The notes below the pieces were generated by a model, which was given only the letters and a program-made list of their open reading frames with translations, searched no databases and was not told the origin of the DNA. A stretch of DNA of 27,186 nucleotides, taken from a virus. Where the stretch lies: IMG/VR virus record IMGVR_UViG_3300020185_003682, positions 1 through 27,186 of that record. One strand, given 5' to 3'. Shown in pieces: positions 6,030 through 14,356 of this stretch. Both the position numbers and the translations under genes were made by a program. Each line of letters opens with the position of its first letter. Positions within the stretch are counted from its first letter, which is position 1.

Positions 6030-6686
6030 TTATTTAATATATATAATATTTTTCCATTTATTTTTAAATGCAATATTTGATTGATGTTCTATTTCTTTTG
6101 AATTTTTAAGTGAACGAGATGTTTTACTTACAAAATGGTAAACATGAGCTGATGATACTTTTTTCTCAAAACCAGCAATTTTATATCTTAAATGTAAATC
6201 ATCATCTTCACAAAACATTTTAAAAGTATACCCATCAATACCTATGTAATCTTCTTTCATACAACCGAAAAACAATTGTGAACCTCCATCTTCCATACAT
6301 TCGTCTATAGAGCAATTTAACCATTTATCTTCATCAAATGTTTCTAAATCACTACCACAATCGTAAATTAATTTACCAGGATATGTATCTGGGAATATGG
6401 GTGGTTCTATTCTAGTATATGTAGTGATTCTACCTTTATTTATATGTTTATTCATTGTTTCTACAAACCCAGGTTTTAATACCATATCGTTATGTAGTAA
6501 AATAATTTTTTCTCCAGTTGCTCTAGCAACCGCATTGTTATAATTTATCCCTAAACTAACATCATCATTAATTTCTACAATCAATTCAACTTCATCTCTA
6601 TTAGGATATAGTTTATTAATATTACTAATAATATTATCAGTATATTTTTTATGTTTTGATGTTGCTGGGATTATTAATGAGGTCAT
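6030..6686 (-). CDS. GT2-family glycosyltransferase
   Basis: The 218-aa product has the GT-A start TSLIIPATSKHKKYTDNIIS, then NNAVARATGEKIILLHNDMVL at about residues 51-71, where HND replaces the DxD metal-binding motif, as in some GT2 enzymes. A second conserved region, FFGCMKEDYIGIDGYTFKMFCEDDDLHLRYK, is typical of GT2 acceptor/catalytic segments (EDDD). It would transfer a sugar from a nucleotide donor in the cytoplasm; donor and acceptor are unknown. The gene directly follows the UDP-glucose dehydrogenase-like gene (no gap), suggesting they serve one pathway. Confidence 0.8.
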   Translation of the reverse strand: MTSLIIPATSKHKKYTDNIISNINKLYPNRDEVELIVEINDDVSLGINYNNAVARATGEKIILLHNDMVLKPGFVETMNKHINKGRITTYTRIEPPIFPDTYPGKLIYDCGSDLETFDEDKWLNCSIDECMEDGGSQLFFGCMKEDYIGIDGYTFKMFCEDDDLHLRYKIAGFEKKVSSAHVYHFVSKTSRSLKNSKEIEHQSNIAFKNKWKNIIYIK

Positions 6687-7520
6687 TTAGTTTGATTTGG
6701 TTACTGCTTTGCCTTCTCCTAAATCAACCCAATCTTGTTCGGGTCTAACTTCTAGATTAGTCTTCCATCCTGCTTCCAATGTATTTAAGGGTACCCCTAA
6801 TTCTCTACCTAAACTAGTAATTGCATTTACATCTTTAGGAAAACAAACACCACCATAACCTAATTTACCATCAGGACCTGGTACGTGTAAGTGTGAGTCA
6901 CCTATTCTACAATCCGAAGCAAACCCAAATGAAGCATCTTTCCAATTAGTACCTAAAGCATCTGATAGACGTTTAAATTCATTCATAATTGATACTTTAG
7001 TGGCAAAAAATGAATTATTCATGTATTTGATTAATTCGGCTGTAGTAGGGTCTGTATGAATAATATTGCGATTCATAAAACGCTGGTTAAATAAATCTTC
7101 TACTCTTTTAGTTAATTTTATATCACCTCCAAATATAATACGAGCTTGTGTTAACATATCTAATTTGGCTGTACGTTGGGTTAAAAACTCAGGACAAAAT
7201 ATAATATCTAATGATGGGTATCTTTTTTGTATTTTTTCTGTAGTACCTGGGAGGATTGTTGATTTTATAATATAAATAGGACCAGATTTAGCATTACTAA
7301 ATACTTCTTTTATATATGAAACATCTTGTTTTCCATTTTCATACATGGGGGTTGGAACAGCTACAAATACAAAATCACATTGATAAACTTCTTCTAATGT
7401 AGCATTAGATTTTAATGGATCTATATCATAAACTTTTAGTTCAGCAATTGGACTAAAAGCAAATGATTGGGCTTCACCTACAAATCCATGACCTATAACT
7501 CCTACTTTATATTGTTTCAT
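6687..7520 (-). CDS. UDP-glucose/GDP-mannose dehydrogenase-like, C-terminally shortened
   Basis: The 277-aa product shows a Rossmann GxGxxG at 10-15, VAVPTP at about 53-58, KSTILPGTT at 86-94, the central-domain signature ELIKYMNNSFFA, and GYGGVCFPKD at 221-230 with the likely catalytic Cys226. Members oxidise a UDP-sugar (e.g. UDP-glucose to UDP-glucuronate) using NAD+. The usual length is about 390-450; the C-terminal UDP-binding domain is largely missing, the protein ending about 47 residues after the catalytic motif. It may depend on a partner, use another substrate, or act on a product without that domain. It overlaps the neighbouring GT2 gene by 14 nt. Confidence 0.85.
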   Translation of the reverse strand: MKQYKVGVIGHGFVGEAQSFAFSPIAELKVYDIDPLKSNATLEEVYQCDFVFVAVPTPMYENGKQDVSYIKEVFSNAKSGPIYIIKSTILPGTTEKIQKRYPSLDIIFCPEFLTQRTAKLDMLTQARIIFGGDIKLTKRVEDLFNQRFMNRNIIHTDPTTAELIKYMNNSFFATKVSIMNEFKRLSDALGTNWKDASFGFASDCRIGDSHLHVPGPDGKLGYGGVCFPKDVNAITSLGRELGVPLNTLEAGWKTNLEVRPEQDWVDLGEGKAVTKSN

Positions 7521-8136
7521 AAAATAAATTTTGTTTTTCTTGTTTTTCTATTGTTTTATCATGTCGTAATGCTAATTCTGTTTCTTCCATAGGTAAATGA
7601 GCAAAGGTAGCATGCCCAATAATTTTTTCATGAACGTTCCCATGCCATTGAATTCTAGGATCCTTTTTATAGATTCTCCATTGGAAGTCTGGGTAGTTAA
7701 TCCATCCTTGTTCATTTACATTCCATCCCCATTTTTGGATATGTTCTTCAGTTAACCCTTCTACTGTGTTAATACGAGGTACTCGAATTAAATCTACATT
7801 ATTAGATTCAATTATTTGGGGAATTATTTTTATCATATATTCAGTAGGCATTTCATCAGCATCTATTTGAAATATATAATCACCATTACATGAATTATTT
7901 AATATGTTCTTCCATCTAGCAAAATCACCATTAAATTTTTGTTCTGAGAGGATAATATGATTATTAGAACTTAATTTATGTAAGTATCCTAATAATTCAG
8001 ATGTTGGTGAATTTTTTGATAAATCAACTAATACTACAACTTCATCTTGGGGACGTTTTTTAGCTATAATAAAAGGTAATAATCTTTGAATTTCTAAAAA
8101 TTCATCACATACTGTTATTGCGTAACTTAATTTCAT
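7507..8136 (-). CDS. GT2-family glycosyltransferase
   Basis: The 209-aa product starts MKLSYAITVCDEFLEIQRLL, and has the DxD-type motif in GDYIFQIDADEMPTEYM at about residues 114-130. W-rich segments downstream (KWGWNVNEQGWINYPDFQWR) and a histidine-containing HGNVHEKI follow, as in GT2 proteins related to lipopolysaccharide or beta-glycosyl transferases. Donor and acceptor are unknown. It overlaps the UGD-like gene by 14 nt and a 47-aa gene by 32 nt, so it is part of the same glycosylation operon. Confidence 0.8.
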   Translation of the reverse strand: MKLSYAITVCDEFLEIQRLLPFIIAKKRPQDEVVVLVDLSKNSPTSELLGYLHKLSSNNHIILSEQKFNGDFARWKNILNNSCNGDYIFQIDADEMPTEYMIKIIPQIIESNNVDLIRVPRINTVEGLTEEHIQKWGWNVNEQGWINYPDFQWRIYKKDPRIQWHGNVHEKIIGHATFAHLPMEETELALRHDKTIEKQEKQNLFYETI

Positions 8137-8248
8137 CTAATAATTTTTTTACTTCTATATTTTTATTACAAAATACTAATTTAATAGTACGTATTCCTTT
8201 ATTATGTAGATGTTCTAAATTATCTATTAATTTATCTAACTCACTCAT
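8105..8248 (-). CDS. 47-aa hypothetical protein
   Basis: The frame starts at ATG 8248, sharing bases with the upstream TAA (TAATG), and ends at TGA 8105-8107 inside the start of the GT2 gene. The product begins MSELDKLIDNLEHLHNKGIR and continues TIKLVFCNKNIEVKKLLDEI: one helix, a strand and another helix, the shape of a small alpha/beta fragment. It closes an otherwise 111-nt gap. The start-stop overlap supports it; no function can be given. Confidence 0.5.
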   Translation of the reverse strand: MSELDKLIDNLEHLHNKGIRTIKLVFCNKNIEVKKLLDEIKLRNNSM

Positions 8249-8703
8249 TATTCAGGTAATACCCCAATATATGAAAGAGCATCCATATAATCACGTTCAC
8301 TATATGAAGATATTGTAGTCATATCCATTCTCCATTCATAATATTTTCCTTCTTTACCTGGGATTGGATATTTGGTTTTTTCTTCTTCTGTTACTAGGAC
8401 TGCTTTAACAGCACTCCATTTCCAATCTGATTGGGAAGAACCATTAGCAAATACCATCCCTTGATTAGGTACATTAACAGCAGATGGAAACCAATTTAAT
8501 TCATTTTCATCAGTATAGATTAAATCTTTATATAATTCTGGAAGTGAGAGTAATTGTTCATTATAAAATTCTTCATCTTCCTTCATAAGTGAATTCGTTT
8601 GAAAACCACACCCATAACAAAGGTATGATTTTATATCTTGATTTACTTCGTCTACGTAACACGCATCCGATTCACAGCGAGGGCAATTTATTAAGTTATC
8701 CAT
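8248..8703 (-). CDS. Zinc-ribbon hypothetical protein, 151 aa
   Basis: The N-terminus has a zinc ribbon, CPRCESDACY...LCYGCGFQ (residues 8-34; C8, C11, C29, C32). The rest has no named motif but contains DWKWSAVKAVLVTEEEK and a C-terminal acidic, tyrosine-rich segment. Zinc ribbons of this size bind nucleic acid or protein partners. It overlaps the upstream GT-B gene by 8 nt, so it belongs to the glycosyltransferase operon although nothing links it to sugar chemistry. Confidence 0.65.
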   Translation of the reverse strand: MDNLINCPRCESDACYVDEVNQDIKSYLCYGCGFQTNSLMKEDEEFYNEQLLSLPELYKDLIYTDENELNWFPSAVNVPNQGMVFANGSSQSDWKWSAVKAVLVTEEEKTKYPIPGKEGKYYEWRMDMTTISSYSERDYMDALSYIGVLPE

Positions 8704-9943
8704 TTGGTATATTTAATTTAATTTGTTTTGGAAAAGTAGGTATGTTTTTATCTAATATTGAAGATAATAAATCTTTCATAACATCCCAACTATATTCTGT
8801 TTTACTTTTATGTGATTGGCGTTTACCTAAATCTTTATATTTTTTATAATTTTTAAACACTTCAGTAAGTGAATTACCAATTTGTCCATGATTAGGATTA
8901 AACCATTGAGATTCGGCTAATAAAAATTTATTTGCTGAAGATGGATGTACATTTTTTAATTCTCCTCCAATAATAATATTAAATTCAGGATTTAAAAAAT
9001 CCATATGTCCACTCCAACCACTGACTATAATTGGTTTTTTACTTAAACTAAATTCAAGTAATGGACGTCCATAACCTTCACCTTTAGTTAAACTAACCAT
9101 AGCTTTTACTTTAGAATGATTATATAACTCATTCATTTCAGTATCAGTCAAATCACCATGTAATAAATAAATATTAGGTAAATCTGTTGAATTTACTGTT
9201 TGTTTAATACTATTTATACGTTTTAGCACTTCATCTCTATCCATATGGGAAGCACCTACAATAGAGGTTTTTAAAATTAATGCTGGTTTTTTCGATTTAT
9301 TTTTGAAGGTTTCAAAAAATGCTTTAACTAATAAACCAACATTTTTTCTATCTTCACCTATATCTCCTGGTAACCAATGTCCTACAAATAAGTAAGCAAA
9401 ATCTTCCTTAATATTAATATCTAATGAACAGGGTGTGTTAATTACTTTATATGTATCTAAATCAGCACCTTCCATTAAAACCTCAATTGGTTTTTCAACT
9501 TTGGTTGTACCTAGAACTTTACCATTATTATCTTTCTTTTCAAATTGAGAATTTAAAAATACATTCTTTGAATGATTAGATGATGTTAAAGTAATATCCA
9601 TTCTATTTACTCCTTCTACAAATTCCCCAGGTACTACTGTTGTTTCAATTCCTGCTGTTACCCCAATATTGTAATTTCCTACTGGTTGAAATTCATTAGG
9701 AACTGTTATTTGCATCCAAATATCTGGTTTTGATGTTAAGGGGGATGGAATTACTAATTCTAGTAAATCAGTAAATTGAGGGTTTTCTTTACAAAATCCA
9801 AATGGAGTATTACCCCAACGTTGAGAGAGTAATTTAACATCATATTTGTCTGTGGCTATTATTGCTTTAATAACATCACGTGATCTTGCTCCATACCCAC
9901 TAAAGGTATCAAATGGAGAACTAATTATAAATGTAGGTTTCAT
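8696..9943 (-). CDS. GT-B (GT4-like) glycosyltransferase
   Basis: The 415-aa product has the two-domain GT-B layout: an N-terminal acceptor domain starting TFIISSPFDTFSGYGARSRD, and a C-terminal donor domain with AYLFVGHWLPGDIGEDRKN and SLTKGEGYGRPLLEFSLSKK (about 282-301), where E287 and E295 form the E-x7-E nucleotide-sugar motif. GT4 enzymes are retaining transferases acting in the cytoplasm or at the membrane. Its start overlaps the stop of the preceding GT-B gene by 1 nt. The two GT-B proteins are divergent, so they are not a recent duplication. The acceptor is unknown. Confidence 0.82.
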   Translation of the reverse strand: MKPTFIISSPFDTFSGYGARSRDVIKAIIATDKYDVKLLSQRWGNTPFGFCKENPQFTDLLELVIPSPLTSKPDIWMQITVPNEFQPVGNYNIGVTAGIETTVVPGEFVEGVNRMDITLTSSNHSKNVFLNSQFEKKDNNGKVLGTTKVEKPIEVLMEGADLDTYKVINTPCSLDINIKEDFAYLFVGHWLPGDIGEDRKNVGLLVKAFFETFKNKSKKPALILKTSIVGASHMDRDEVLKRINSIKQTVNSTDLPNIYLLHGDLTDTEMNELYNHSKVKAMVSLTKGEGYGRPLLEFSLSKKPIIVSGWSGHMDFLNPEFNIIIGGELKNVHPSSANKFLLAESQWFNPNHGQIGNSLTEVFKNYKKYKDLGKRQSHKSKTEYSWDVMKDLLSSILDKNIPTFPKQIKLNIPNG

Positions 9944-11382
9944 TAATATAACAATTTATGGGGTACAACTTTCTTTTTCACTTCATTAGTATTGATAAAC
10001 TCATACTTAGGTCTTGGTTTCCAAGTTTTAAATAAGGTATTAAATGCTTCTATAACCCTATCGGCTTGATGTTCAGATGTAAAACCAGCTTCATTACTTA
10101 TAGCCCATTCTCTACCTTTAATTCCATATTCTTTCCTGTTTTTAATAGAATACCAATCAAATATAGCATATGATGCCTCCTCAGGACTACATCTATCATC
10201 CCATATATAAGGAGTTTTAGGTGATCCTTGCATTGACCTACTTGTTGGGAATATGGGTTTAACCCATTCACCACAATTTTTATAAGTACCTCTATGGTTT
10301 GAAGGTATATTTTCGTCTGGGGTAAACCAATTATCTTTTTTATCTAAGAATCTCATTTGATCCTGCATACCACCAGTTACATTTGCTATAAGTGGAGTAC
10401 CAGTTAATAACGCTTCGGTTAATGATAATCCCCACCCTTCATTTGAACTTAATAATATTTGTACATCAGCCATATTATATAACCAATTCATTTGTTCAGT
10501 AGCAAATTTACCTTCAGTAAAAATTACATTATCCATAAATCCATCGAATAATAATTCTTTTACTGCTAATAAATCAGTTCCGTGGTCACTTACTTTATCT
10601 GTGTGTAATAATATAGCACATTTATCTGCTTGTTCTTTAGGTAGTTTATCTAAAAAATATCTAAAGGCTAATAATGTGTCTGGGATTTGCTTACGTCTAA
10701 TATTTCTAGAATTAAAAAACAGAACGAATTCAAATTCTTTTTTAGTAAATATAGATTTTTTAAATTCAATAAAATCTTTACTAAGTAACTCACTTTCAGA
10801 CATAGGATAGAATTTATCTTTATCTAATCCATGGGGAATATAACGAAGTACTTTACTATCAGCTTTATCGTCTAATACCAGTCTATTAATGTTTACCGTT
10901 TGTTTACTAATACCCATCAACAAATCACACGCTTCATAAAATGCTGAATTATATAACGGAGCTGGATAATCATCCCATATGTTTAGATATGTAATAGGTA
11001 TTTGTTTACGTATTTCATTTTCCATTTGGAATATAAATTCAAAATACCTTGGATCTGTAATTAACATTATAGCATCCGGATTTTCCAATTTAATTATTTC
11101 CCTAATATGATCTGGAGTACCATAACCATCTACAGGATATAACATAGTATAAGCATCATCTATACCAGCATTTTTACTAGTATCTGCTGATAAATCTAAA
11201 CGTTTATTTTTATCTGGATGGGATACGGAACCTGCTAAGTTAACCCAATTAAAATGATGGGATGTTTTTACAACTATTTCCCTTGCTACTGTTGCTACAC
11301 CTGAATGGACTCTAATATCATCACAGATGAGTAAAATTTTCTTCCTCTTATCTTGGGGAAGGTGTTCAAAACTACTTTTCAT
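9943..11382 (-). CDS. GT-B (GT4-like) glycosyltransferase, long form
   Basis: The 479-aa product begins with a Rossmann-like ILLICDDIRVHSGVATVARE, where the SGVA loop is typical of GT4. It has the donor domain start EFVLFFNSRNIRRKQIPDTL, and the E-x7-E motif in SSNEGWGLSLTEALLTGTPL at about 312-331. An insertion of about 60 residues between positions 345 and 410 (polar, with DENIPSNHRGTYKNCGEW) is longer than usual and may shape acceptor choice. It starts the glycosyltransferase pair; the following gene begins within its stop. Function in phage or host-surface glycosylation is inferred. Confidence 0.82.
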   Translation of the reverse strand: MKSSFEHLPQDKRKKILLICDDIRVHSGVATVAREIVVKTSHHFNWVNLAGSVSHPDKNKRLDLSADTSKNAGIDDAYTMLYPVDGYGTPDHIREIIKLENPDAIMLITDPRYFEFIFQMENEIRKQIPITYLNIWDDYPAPLYNSAFYEACDLLMGISKQTVNINRLVLDDKADSKVLRYIPHGLDKDKFYPMSESELLSKDFIEFKKSIFTKKEFEFVLFFNSRNIRRKQIPDTLLAFRYFLDKLPKEQADKCAILLHTDKVSDHGTDLLAVKELLFDGFMDNVIFTEGKFATEQMNWLYNMADVQILLSSNEGWGLSLTEALLTGTPLIANVTGGMQDQMRFLDKKDNWFTPDENIPSNHRGTYKNCGEWVKPIFPTSRSMQGSPKTPYIWDDRCSPEEASYAIFDWYSIKNRKEYGIKGREWAISNEAGFTSEHQADRVIEAFNTLFKTWKPRPKYEFINTNEVKKKVVPHKLLY

Positions 11383-11395
11383 TAATTTAATCGTA

Positions 11396-11587
11396 TTATT
11401 CGTTTATATCTAAATTAGTGTGACTATGGACTTTCTTACGAAAATCTTCATCAGTAAGATACAAATGGATAGTGCGGTCGGCAAGTTTTTGTAAAGAAAA
11501 TTTATATCTTACACAAGATATTTTAAATTCTTCAAATAATTCGGATTGAACTTTAACCGATGTTAGTGTCATGTCTTTTTTACTCAT
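11396..11587 (-). CDS. Ribbon-helix-helix-like small protein
   Basis: The 63-aa product fits the RHH pattern: a short polar strand (LTSVKVQ, residues 8-14), a first helix (SELFEEFKISCVRY), a turn, and a second helix (SLQKLADRTIHLYL). RHH dimers bind DNA as repressors or antitoxins. No toxin-like gene is beside it; it lies between the PD-(D/E)XK nuclease and the glycosyltransferases and could regulate local transcription. The C-terminal tail (DEDFRKKVHSHTNLDINE) is charged and probably flexible. Confidence 0.55.
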   Translation of the reverse strand: MSKKDMTLTSVKVQSELFEEFKISCVRYKFSLQKLADRTIHLYLTDEDFRKKVHSHTNLDINE

Positions 11588-11632
11588 AATCTTTATTATT
11601 AATTAATTTTTTATATACATATATGCGGATTC

Positions 11633-12586
11633 TTAAGAAATACCAACATTACATAATTCTTTTTTATTTTTATATGGACAAAAACCACAATTCCATTTTG
11701 ATGGGTTTGGGGATAATATTACTTCTTTAAACTTAGCATCCTTAGTAAATACATCTTCAATAAATTCATTCATTGCTTTTTCAGCACGACTCATTTTTAT
11801 TTTACCAGATGCTGGTTTGAATATTTGGATACGAGGAATAACATAATCCTCACTCTCATACAATTTACGTTTAACTATAAAAAATTCAACATTGATATTT
11901 TCTACTGGGAAGTTATATTGTTCTGCGAATAACTTTTTATATAAAATTAATTGGAATTGTTTATCCTCATCTTTTTTAGCCTTATCATTCCATCCACGAG
12001 TTGATGTTTTTATATCGATTATTTTAATAGTGTTAGTTGGTTCGTGGTACATGACAACATCCAGATAACCGCGATATAATACGTTTTTATACGTGGGATT
12101 AGGTGAAACTAATAATGGTAATTCACATTGAACCAATTTCCATCCTTTTTTATTAAAATATGACCCTCGTTTTTTCTTAAAATAAGTTAATATATTAATC
12201 CCATCATCATAGAATTCCTTCATTTCAGCTGGGTTGCTAAAATGAACATTTTTATTTGACTTATAATCTTTTAGGTATGTTTCTCTAAAACGTTCTTCAA
12301 AATAATCTTCAATATTAATCCTATCAGCCTCAGCACCACTAACATCATACATTGTATCTAAATAATGTTGGATAGCTTCGTGGATTGCTGTTCCAAAAGT
12401 CATATGGATGGATTGTTCGGATATTTTATGTCCGTCTCTGTATTGAAGTGCCCATTTTTTAGGGCAGCTTCTATACATTGACATTTGGGAAAAAGAAATT
12501 GCCTTTTCGTACCCGTAATTTACTTCACGTTCAGACTTTTTTCTTATTTCTCTTATTAGAGGTAAAACCTTTTTCTTTTTAGCCAA
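11633..12586 (-). CDS. Cas4/RecB-type PD-(D/E)XK nuclease with Fe-S cysteines
   Basis: The 317-aa product has all parts of a RecB-family nuclease: H69 in GTAIHEAI, D176 in YRGYLDVVMY, D191-x-K193 in IKIIDIKTST, and Q212...Y216 in FQLILYKK. Four cysteines are placed as in Cas4/AddB/Dna2: C41 (YRSCPKKW) and C300, C303, C312 (CGFCPYKNKKELC), which typically hold a 4Fe-4S cluster. Such enzymes are 5'-3' or end-processing single-strand exonucleases in recombination. In a phage this fits recombination-dependent replication or degradation of host DNA. No Cas1/Cas2 or array is in the window, so a CRISPR role is not supported. Confidence 0.88.
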   Translation of the reverse strand: MAKKKKVLPLIREIRKKSEREVNYGYEKAISFSQMSMYRSCPKKWALQYRDGHKISEQSIHMTFGTAIHEAIQHYLDTMYDVSGAEADRINIEDYFEERFRETYLKDYKSNKNVHFSNPAEMKEFYDDGINILTYFKKKRGSYFNKKGWKLVQCELPLLVSPNPTYKNVLYRGYLDVVMYHEPTNTIKIIDIKTSTRGWNDKAKKDEDKQFQLILYKKLFAEQYNFPVENINVEFFIVKRKLYESEDYVIPRIQIFKPASGKIKMSRAEKAMNEFIEDVFTKDAKFKEVILSPNPSKWNCGFCPYKNKKELCNVGIS

Positions 12587-12588
12587 AA

Positions 12589-13470
12589 TTATATTTTTAA
12601 GTCATCTCTAGAACCTCCATGAGTTCCCTCTGTTAATTTAACCGCAATGATATCTGATATATGTAATTCTGGGATTGCTTCTCTTAGTGAGACTGCTGTT
12701 CTATAATCAGCACTACTCCATTCATCCCAATAAGTATAATCTTGATATTTTGAATGAAAACACATAGATACACTACTTACCTGTCTGTGAACAAAAGGAA
12801 AACCATGTCTATAAGCTTTTACTCGTCTATCATCTGGGATTAAATCTCCATTTGGGTAGGTAAATCTGAATATATGAAAAGTATCTTCATCATATTCATT
12901 TATTTCACTTACTACTTGATCTAATACATGGTTTCCATTTAATTGATCATCATCATCAACGTACATAACCCAGCCTGGTTGGATTGCTCGTTCAGCAATT
13001 TTCATATACCAATTATAAGGGGCGTGAATAGCATATTCTCTCCAAGTATGAGTGCCTGTCAAATGGTATCTGATGTTTCCTTCTTGCCATTCATATTTAT
13101 CAGGTTCAACTTCTTTATGTTCAGTCATATACCTATTATTATCATGATCCTCATCATGATTTAAGGCTCTATAATCTAAAAATTCATGATTTGGTGTTAA
13201 ATATCCTTCAGTTTTAACATTATGATTCCAACATACTTTTAATCCTGGAATTCTTGCTTTATGTGGGACTTTAACTAAAGTTAGATTATCATATTGTTGT
13301 AATTCTTCATACATTTCTGGGGTCTCATATGTTACAATATGATTTATATTTTTATAAGTTTGGTTATGAATTGAATCATAATTTAACTTGAAAAAATTAG
13401 GACGTGATGCTCTTGTAATAATATTAATTACAGGTTGGTCTTTTTTATTTTTAAATAATTTTTCTAACAT
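12589..13470 (-). CDS. GT2-family glycosyltransferase with DDDD motif
   Basis: The 293-aa product starts with a short basic stretch and then VINIITRASRPNFFKLNYDS (about 14-33), the GT2 donor-binding strand. The metal motif is GWVMYVDDDDQLNGNHVLDQ at about 167-186. A late segment, TYWDEWSSADYRTAVSLREA, has the aspartate/arginine pair expected near the catalytic base. About 60 His/Glu-rich residues (HEFLDYRALNHDEDHDNNRY) between positions 93 and 140 are an unusual insertion. It lies between the nuclease gene and the Nmad1 gene, so sugar transfer could relate to modified nucleotides as easily as to a surface glycan. Confidence 0.8.
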   Translation of the reverse strand: MLEKLFKNKKDQPVINIITRASRPNFFKLNYDSIHNQTYKNINHIVTYETPEMYEELQQYDNLTLVKVPHKARIPGLKVCWNHNVKTEGYLTPNHEFLDYRALNHDEDHDNNRYMTEHKEVEPDKYEWQEGNIRYHLTGTHTWREYAIHAPYNWYMKIAERAIQPGWVMYVDDDDQLNGNHVLDQVVSEINEYDEDTFHIFRFTYPNGDLIPDDRRVKAYRHGFPFVHRQVSSVSMCFHSKYQDYTYWDEWSSADYRTAVSLREAIPELHISDIIAVKLTEGTHGGSRDDLKI

Positions 13471-13473
13471 AAT

Positions 13474-13929
13474 TTATTTCCATTTATTTCTCATTACCAA
13501 CATAGCAATGATTCCATAATTAGCAATATCTATAAAACTATCAATCATTGCTTCACCTTGAACGTAATTTTTACCTTGGCGTTTTAACATATTTTTTAGG
13601 CGATTGATTTTATCATTACAACGTAACCAAATACCTGTAAGGGAAAGATTTTTATCTTCTTTAGTAGATAAATCGGAACCTAAAGAAATGTTTGATAATC
13701 CATAATCTAACATTTTAGAAGCAAATAATTCGTATTGTTCTTTTTGAACTGCTTGAAATTCCTCGGCTAATTCAGGATATAATCTTTCAAAATCCCCTAT
13801 TGTTGAACCTATAATTTCATCATAGCTTGCTTTACTTTCGACATATGATCCTTTTTTATATTCTACTTTAGGATCTTCTGTTGAATTAGAATACCAAAGG
13901 GTTTTATCATCTATACTTTTACCTGGCAT
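13474..13929 (-). CDS. Nucleotide modification associated domain 1 (DUF1599)-like protein
   Basis: The 151-aa product matches the pattern I know for Nmad1/DUF1599: KMLDYGLSNISLG at about 72-84, then GIWLRCNDKINRLKNMLK at about 98-115 (R..DK..RL), and EAMIDSFIDIANYGIIAML at about 126-144 (E...D...D.ANY). The conserved acidic and basic residues suggest an all-alpha nucleotide-binding fold. The family was named for its association with phage base-modification gene sets; the biochemical activity is not established as far as I know. Here it is in the same phage as FolE and QueE, which strengthens a base-modification link. Confidence 0.7.
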   Translation of the reverse strand: MPGKSIDDKTLWYSNSTEDPKVEYKKGSYVESKASYDEIIGSTIGDFERLYPELAEEFQAVQKEQYELFASKMLDYGLSNISLGSDLSTKEDKNLSLTGIWLRCNDKINRLKNMLKRQGKNYVQGEAMIDSFIDIANYGIIAMLVMRNKWK

Positions 13930-13933
13930 GTTT

Positions 13934-14356
13934 TTATATTTTTGATTCTTTAATTAATTTTTTTATTTTTTTATCTTCAATACCCATCTCAAAAAGGATA
14001 TCTTGTATTCCTGTTTTTTGGAGGATATCAATATAATGATTAGCTTCACGTAATCCACATTCAAAATAAGTAGCTACATATTCCTTAATATCTTTACTAA
14101 CTTTTTTATTTTGGTTTTTAATATATTTTAAAAACATTTTTTTCTTAGGTAGCATAGTTTTGTATATAGTATAAATCTTTTCACTCTCAGTCATTGGTAA
14201 CTTTTGAGCAATGTTTGCTATATCAATATACCCATAATACATGCTTACATATCTATGGACAATATAAGGACTAAATGAAGACTGTTCATCATCCGTAAAT
14301 GAATCCCAGTCTCGTTTAGTGTAAGTAATCTCGTTAAGCCAATCAAAAAGATTCAT
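13934..14356 (-). CDS. 62: Clamp-loader small subunit (T4 gp62-like)
   Basis: The 140-aa product matches the short gp62 type of marine T4-like phages: MNLFDWLNEI at the start, then SPYIVHRYVSMYYGYIDIAN (about 29-48), a KTMLPKKKMFLKYIK segment (about 67-81), and a C-terminal helical KEYVATYFECGLREANHYID. It has no ATPase motif, as expected: gp62 is the collar subunit that joins four gp44 ATPases to load the gp45 clamp. T4 gp62 is 187 residues, so this is a short form. Unusually, four genes separate it from the gp44 gene. Its start overlaps the previous stop by 1 nt. Confidence 0.75.
   Translation of the reverse strand: MNLFDWLNEITYTKRDWDSFTDDEQSSFSPYIVHRYVSMYYGYIDIANIAQKLPMTESEKIYTIYKTMLPKKKMFLKYIKNQNKKVSKDIKEYVATYFECGLREANHYIDILQKTGIQDILFEMGIEDKKIKKLIKESKI

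Noticed and set aside
11396-11587. Antitoxin of a toxin-antitoxin pair
   Set aside because: The RHH-like protein has no adjacent toxin-sized gene; its neighbours are a nuclease with full RecB features and a glycosyltransferase.
11633-12586. Cas4-like nuclease as part of a CRISPR-Cas locus
   Set aside because: No Cas1, Cas2 or effector gene and no repeat-spacer array is in the window; the same fold is common in phage recombination nucleases.
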